A stretch of 64,000 nt of DNA from Phycisphaerae bacterium. GTDB lineage: Bacteria; Planctomycetota; Phycisphaerae; UBA1845. Below the pieces are notes generated by a model. The model did not search any database. It was not told the origin of the DNA and saw only the letters and a program-made list of their open reading frames with translations. The position numbers and the translations under genes were made by a program. How positions within the stretch are numbered: position 1 is the first letter of the stretch; each line of letters starts with the position of its first letter. The stretch is from assembly GCA_028289375.1 (NCBI GenBank), contig JANQQK010000038.1, positions 20,110-84,109 of the forward strand, read 5' to 3'. Of the stretch, positions 60,627-64,000 are shown piece by piece.

Positions 60627-63600
60627 ATGCTGCACACGCCACGTCCACGAATCCTGCGGTTCCATCACATATCCTTGCTCGCCGTCGCGTGCACATCCCT
60701 GCTGACGGAATCCACCACCGCCCAGCCAAGACTCACCTTCGAGGCAACCGAGCACCAGCGCCTCTTCGGCGAGGACAACCTCTACTATGAGAACTACGGC
60801 CGACGCATGGCCATGTACCACGGAACCGTCGTCATGGCGGGCGTCAGCAAAGCCGCTGTCTTCCAAACCACCCAATTCGGCACCACGACCTGCGGCACGA
60901 TCGACACCGGCCTGCCCGACATCGACGACGTCGCCATCGGCATCGGCACGGTCGTCTTCGGCGACGCCGCATCCCACTACAGCATCGGCGGTCCCGCGGG
61001 TGGGACCGTCTCCATCTGGCGTCGCGGGTTTGACTGCACGTTTGAACACAGCGCCAACATCACCACGCCCGATGCTTCGGTCACGGGTTACCAGATACGA
61101 AACTTCGGCGCGAGCGTCGCCACCTCCGGCAACATCGTCCTCGTCGGTGCACCCGACTCGCGCGAATGCTGCTCCGGCAACGTCGACGGGCCTGGTTTCG
61201 TTTTCGTCTACCATTTCAATGGGCAAACGTGGGATCTCGTCTCATGGTTCACATCCGACGACGGGGAACCGTGGCGATACTTCGGCGCCTCGATCGCCAT
61301 GTCCCACTCCTACGCCATCATCGGTGCCCCACGCGAATCAACCGCACCGGCAGGCGAGTACGGCGCCGCCTACGTCTTCAACCGCGGCGCCAACAATGAC
61401 TACGATCAACTCCACCAACTCGACCCCATCGATACCCCCACGGCCACCAGCGACAACAACTGGGCCACACACGTCGGCGGCAATGGTTACGACCTATGGG
61501 CCATCGGCGCCGACGGCGCTGTTGGCGTGCTCGAGAAGGTCCACCCCGGTGCACCGTTCGTCTTCACACGCGTTCCCCTGCCCGGACGCGTCCTCAGCCG
61601 AGCCGGTGACGCCGTCGCTGCCAGCTCGCAGCAGGTCTTCTACATCGACCAGCCAACCGGGCAGATCATCTCCGTCTACGACGTCAACAACAGTTGGCAG
61701 GAATGGCGCGTCTACAACAATCCATATGGCTCCTTCCCGATCGGCATCACCGGTGCAGACCGGTTCTTTGCCGTCGGCTACCCCGGCGAATCCGTCGCCG
61801 GCCCGCGCACCGGCCGAGCCATGGTCTACCGCGAACTCAACGACTTCTTTGAACACGCTGACCTCGTCTACGGCGACGCCGAAGATGGCGACCTCTTTGG
61901 CCGATCCATCGCCACGACCGATTTCGGCGACGGTCGCTACGGCGCGCTCATCGCCGCCCCAGAAGACGATGGCAACAAAGGCGCCGTCTACCGCTACCTC
62001 TACGACCTCGATCGCGACGCATGGACCAAGACCGAACGCTGGCAACCTGCCGACATTTGGGAAAACGCGGACTTCGGACACGAACTCGCCTACGCCGCCC
62101 CGTTCCGATACGCCGCCTCTGCCAAGCCCACCGACGACGTGCGATACGGCGCCGTTTACGTCCGCAGCTCCACAGGCGAGTCGCGCATCGACGGCCCCGA
62201 ACTCTCCGGCAACTTCGGCGACGGATTGGCCTACCACGGCGAAGAACTCGCCATCGGCGCCACCGAATCTCTCGGCGCGTCGGGATACAGCGGCGCCGTC
62301 TACATTTACCGCCACGACGGAAACGACTGGCAACGCACCCAGACCGTCACCGGTGCCAACAACCTCGGCCAATCCGCCCCGTCCCACGACGCGGAATTCG
62401 GCGAAACCGTCATCATGAACGAGGAGTGGCTCATCGTCGGCGCACCGCGTGACGAACGCGACGGAACCAAGGCCGGCGCCGCCTTCATCTACCGCCGGAC
62501 ACCCAACGGCTGGCAGTACTTCCAACGCCTCGAAACCGGCGACATCACGCCCGACGACCTCTACGGTCACACCCTCGCCATTCAGGACGATTGGCTCTTC
62601 GTCGGCGCACCACGCGTCGCACCCGACTTCGCCGACGGTGGCGAAGGTGCCGTCTACGCCTTCCAATTCGACGGCAGCCAATGGACCCTCGCAGACAAGT
62701 TTCTTGCATACGACGGCGTCACCGACGGCTCCTTCGGCGGCAGCCTCGCCATTCAGGGTCGCGATCTCGTCATCGGCGCGCCCGGCGTCGACCATCCCGA
62801 CGCCCGCGTTGGCGGCGCCATCTACACCTACCGCTATTTCGGCGGAAGCTGGATCCCCGCAGACCGCCGCATCGACAACCACAACCCCGGCAACGACGAC
62901 TTCGCCGGCAGATCGGTCGCCATCGCCGGCGACATGATCCTCGTCGGCGCCGATGGTGGAGATGGCGCCGTCGAGAACGCCGGTGAGGTCGTCGTCCACC
63001 GCTACCGACCACGTGTCCGCGTCCCATCACCCCTAGACGGCAACAACAATCAGCCACCATGCCTCGACGACTTCGCGCCCGACTACCAGCAGCAGGTGCG
63101 ATCGCCCAACAGCGAAGTCGAGACCGATTATTTCGGACGACAGGTGGTCATGTGGGGCGATGTGATGGCCATCAGCGAACCCGCCGCCGACGTCGAATTC
63201 GTCGACGCCACCGGCAACACGCAGGTCCGCCGCATCGGCAACGTCCACATCTATCGCCGCACCGACGTCGACGAATGGTCCCTCGAAGAGACCATCTCGC
63301 CACCCGTCGAAGACCTCACGCCCGTCCTGCGCACCTACAACTTCGGCCAAACGCTCGCCCTCGACGGCGAACTGCTCGTCGTCGGCAACCATGGCGGCCA
63401 ACTTGTCTACGTCTACGAATACACCTCCGCCGGCTGGAAACGCCGCACCACAATCGAAAACACCGACGGCCCCCGCAGCTTCGGCAGCACCGCACTCGAC
63501 GTCGCCGGGGACACCATCCTCATCAGCGATGCCTACGAATCCCTCGACGGCGTCACCGGTGCCGGGGCGATCTACTTCTACAACCGCATCGACCGCGACA

Positions 63601-64000
63601 ACTGGGAACTCGTCAACGGCCCGGTCCTCTCCAGCGAAGCACACTTCGGCCAGCACTTCGGCTACCGACTCGCCCTCGACGACAACGGCACCCGCGCCGT
63701 CGTCACCGGCGACCGCCTGCCCGCTGGATTCCGCTCCGTTCACGTGTATGAATTGATCAACGACTCGTGGCAGGAAACCACAAAGCTCAACGTCGACGCC
63801 GAGAACCCCTCCATCAACTTCGGATCCTTCGGCCTCGACATCTCCGGAAACCACATTGCCGTCGGCGACGCAGACCGCGCCGCCAACAACGTCCAGCCAG
63901 GCGCCGTCTTCACTTGGGAACTCGATGGCAGCACTTGGATCGGCCCCGACATTCTGCTCGGCAGCGACCCCGGCTTCCAGGACAAGTTCGGATCAAACCT
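60627..64000 (+). CDS. giant secreted FG-GAP/beta-propeller-like protein, truncated by the window edge
   Basis: The frame stays open from ATG 60627 (GGAG 12 bases upstream) to the right edge, at least 1124 residues. Signal peptide about 10-35 (ending TTAQ). The rest is a long series of 45-65-residue repeats with a .FG.S.A..G..L.VGAP......G.VY.F...G..W pattern, e.g. FGASIAMSHSYAIIGAPRES and FGGSLAIQGRDLVIGAPGVD. This is typical of FG-GAP/integrin-alpha-like propellers. At least a dozen repeats can be counted. It is transcribed away from the sigma/kinase pair, 285 bases upstream. Surface adhesion or display is inferred. The high-GC shadow frames on both strands are long but not real. Confidence 0.85.
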   Translation, partial: MLHTPRPRILRFHHISLLAVACTSLLTESTTAQPRLTFEATEHQRLFGEDNLYYENYGRRMAMYHGTVVMAGVSKAAVFQTTQFGTTTCGTIDTGLPDIDDVAIGIGTVVFGDAASHYSIGGPAGGTVSIWRRGFDCTFEHSANITTPDASVTGYQIRNFGASVATSGNIVLVGAPDSRECCSGNVDGPGFVFVYHFNGQTWDLVSWFTSDDGEPWRYFGASIAMSHSYAIIGAPRESTAPAGEYGAAYVFNRGANNDYDQLHQLDPIDTPTATSDNNWATHVGGNGYDLWAIGADGAVGVLEKVHPGAPFVFTRVPLPGRVLSRAGDAVAASSQQVFYIDQPTGQIISVYDVNNSWQEWRVYNNPYGSFPIGITGADRFFAVGYPGESVAGPRTGRAMVYRELNDFFEHADLVYGDAEDGDLFGRSIATTDFGDGRYGALIAAPEDDGNKGAVYRYLYDLDRDAWTKTERWQPADIWENADFGHELAYAAPFRYAASAKPTDDVRYGAVYVRSSTGESRIDGPELSGNFGDGLAYHGEELAIGATESLGASGYSGAVYIYRHDGNDWQRTQTVTGANNLGQSAPSHDAEFGETVIMNEEWLIVGAPRDERDGTKAGAAFIYRRTPNGWQYFQRLETGDITPDDLYGHTLAIQDDWLFVGAPRVAPDFADGGEGAVYAFQFDGSQWTLADKFLAYDGVTDGSFGGSLAIQGRDLVIGAPGVDHPDARVGGAIYTYRYFGGSWIPADRRIDNHNPGNDDFAGRSVAIAGDMILVGADGGDGAVENAGEVVVHRYRPRVRVPSPLDGNNNQPPCLDDFAPDYQQQVRSPNSEVETDYFGRQVVMWGDVMAISEPAADVEFVDATGNTQVRRIGNVHIYRRTDVDEWSLEETISPPVEDLTPVLRTYNFGQTLALDGELLVVGNHGGQLVYVYEYTSAGWKRRTTIENTDGPRSFGSTALDVAGDTILISDAYESLDGVTGAGAIYFYNRIDRDNWELVNGPVLSSEAHFGQHFGYRLALDDNGTRAVVTGDRLPAGFRSVHVYELINDSWQETTKLNVDAENPSINFGSFGLDISGNHIAVGDADRAANNVQPGAVFTWELDGSTWIGPDILLGSDPGFQDKFGSN

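Noticed and set aside
60787..62999. Long open frames on both strands overlapping the giant gene (plus 60787-62418, minus 61494-62999)
   Set aside because: They consist of Thr/Ser/Pro or Val/Gly/Asp runs produced by the high-GC third positions of the true frame starting at 60627, which has a signal peptide and FG-GAP repeats.

Overview
The window looks like chromosomal DNA of a planctomycete, most likely class Phycisphaerae. The DNA is GC-rich. It carries many secreted proteins with PEP-CTERM sorting tails, a cohesin/dockerin-like secreted protein, a multihaem cytochrome with TPRs, a Ser/Thr kinase with TPRs paired with an ECF-type sigma factor, an adenosylcobalamin-type ribonucleotide reductase and a giant FG-GAP-like surface protein. 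The taxonomy is inferred from gene content; no rRNA is present.

Layout. 1-3.3 kb is a decayed accessory region: an edge-truncated unknown gene in less GC-rich DNA, three tandem hairpins, two small overlapping genes, a nonsense-broken remnant, an internally deleted IS66 element and the 5' half of a tRNA-Thr. 3.26-3.98 kb is a dead hybrid histidine kinase (CHASE3 plus half a receiver). 4.2-15.2 kb holds a PepSY-like lipoprotein, a PAS/SpoIIE phosphatase, a hydrolase, a thioredoxin-fold protein, tRNA-Glu, a GH130 enzyme, a membrane protein, a seven-haem cytochrome, tRNA-Ala and a PEP-CTERM protein. 15.8-17.5 kb is a UbiB/ABC1 kinase.

18.1-25.4 kb is the most unusual accessory block. A secreted dockerin-like protein is followed by six tandem, diverged paralogues of a ~200-residue secreted PEP-CTERM protein that share a WFT..LPDPQA..FGP core. 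A seventh, more distant relative has swapped PEP-CTERM for a Gly/Asp/Met-rich stalk and a Cys-Gly type C-terminal anchor. 25.5-30 kb holds an ACT protein, a class III aminotransferase, an ExeA/GspB pair and a CheX/CheY pair. 30.4-33.3 kb is nrdJ with two NrdR-box-like sites upstream. 33.5-37.3 kb has a DNA glycosylase, an M3 peptidase, a second Cys-Gly-anchored secreted protein and acylphosphatase.

37.4-44.4 kb is a histidine operon: a TrpR-family regulator (YerC type) with a palindrome at its promoter, an unannotated 39-residue His-rich leader peptide with mutually exclusive hairpins, then hisG, hisD, hisB, a HAD phosphatase, hisH, hisF and a HisA-HisI-HisE fusion. HisD and HisB lack several residues that are normally metal ligands or catalytic, and hisC is absent from the operon.

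44.5-52.9 kb (minus strand) is a glycan-use operon: a sugar ABC transporter (binding lipoprotein, double ATPase, permease), a large secreted GH38 alpha-mannosidase-type enzyme and a secreted protein. 53-60.3 kb carries a very large AsmA/TamB-like protein and the sigma-factor/kinase pair. 60.6 kb to the right edge is the 5' part of a giant beta-propeller-like secreted protein transcribed away from them.
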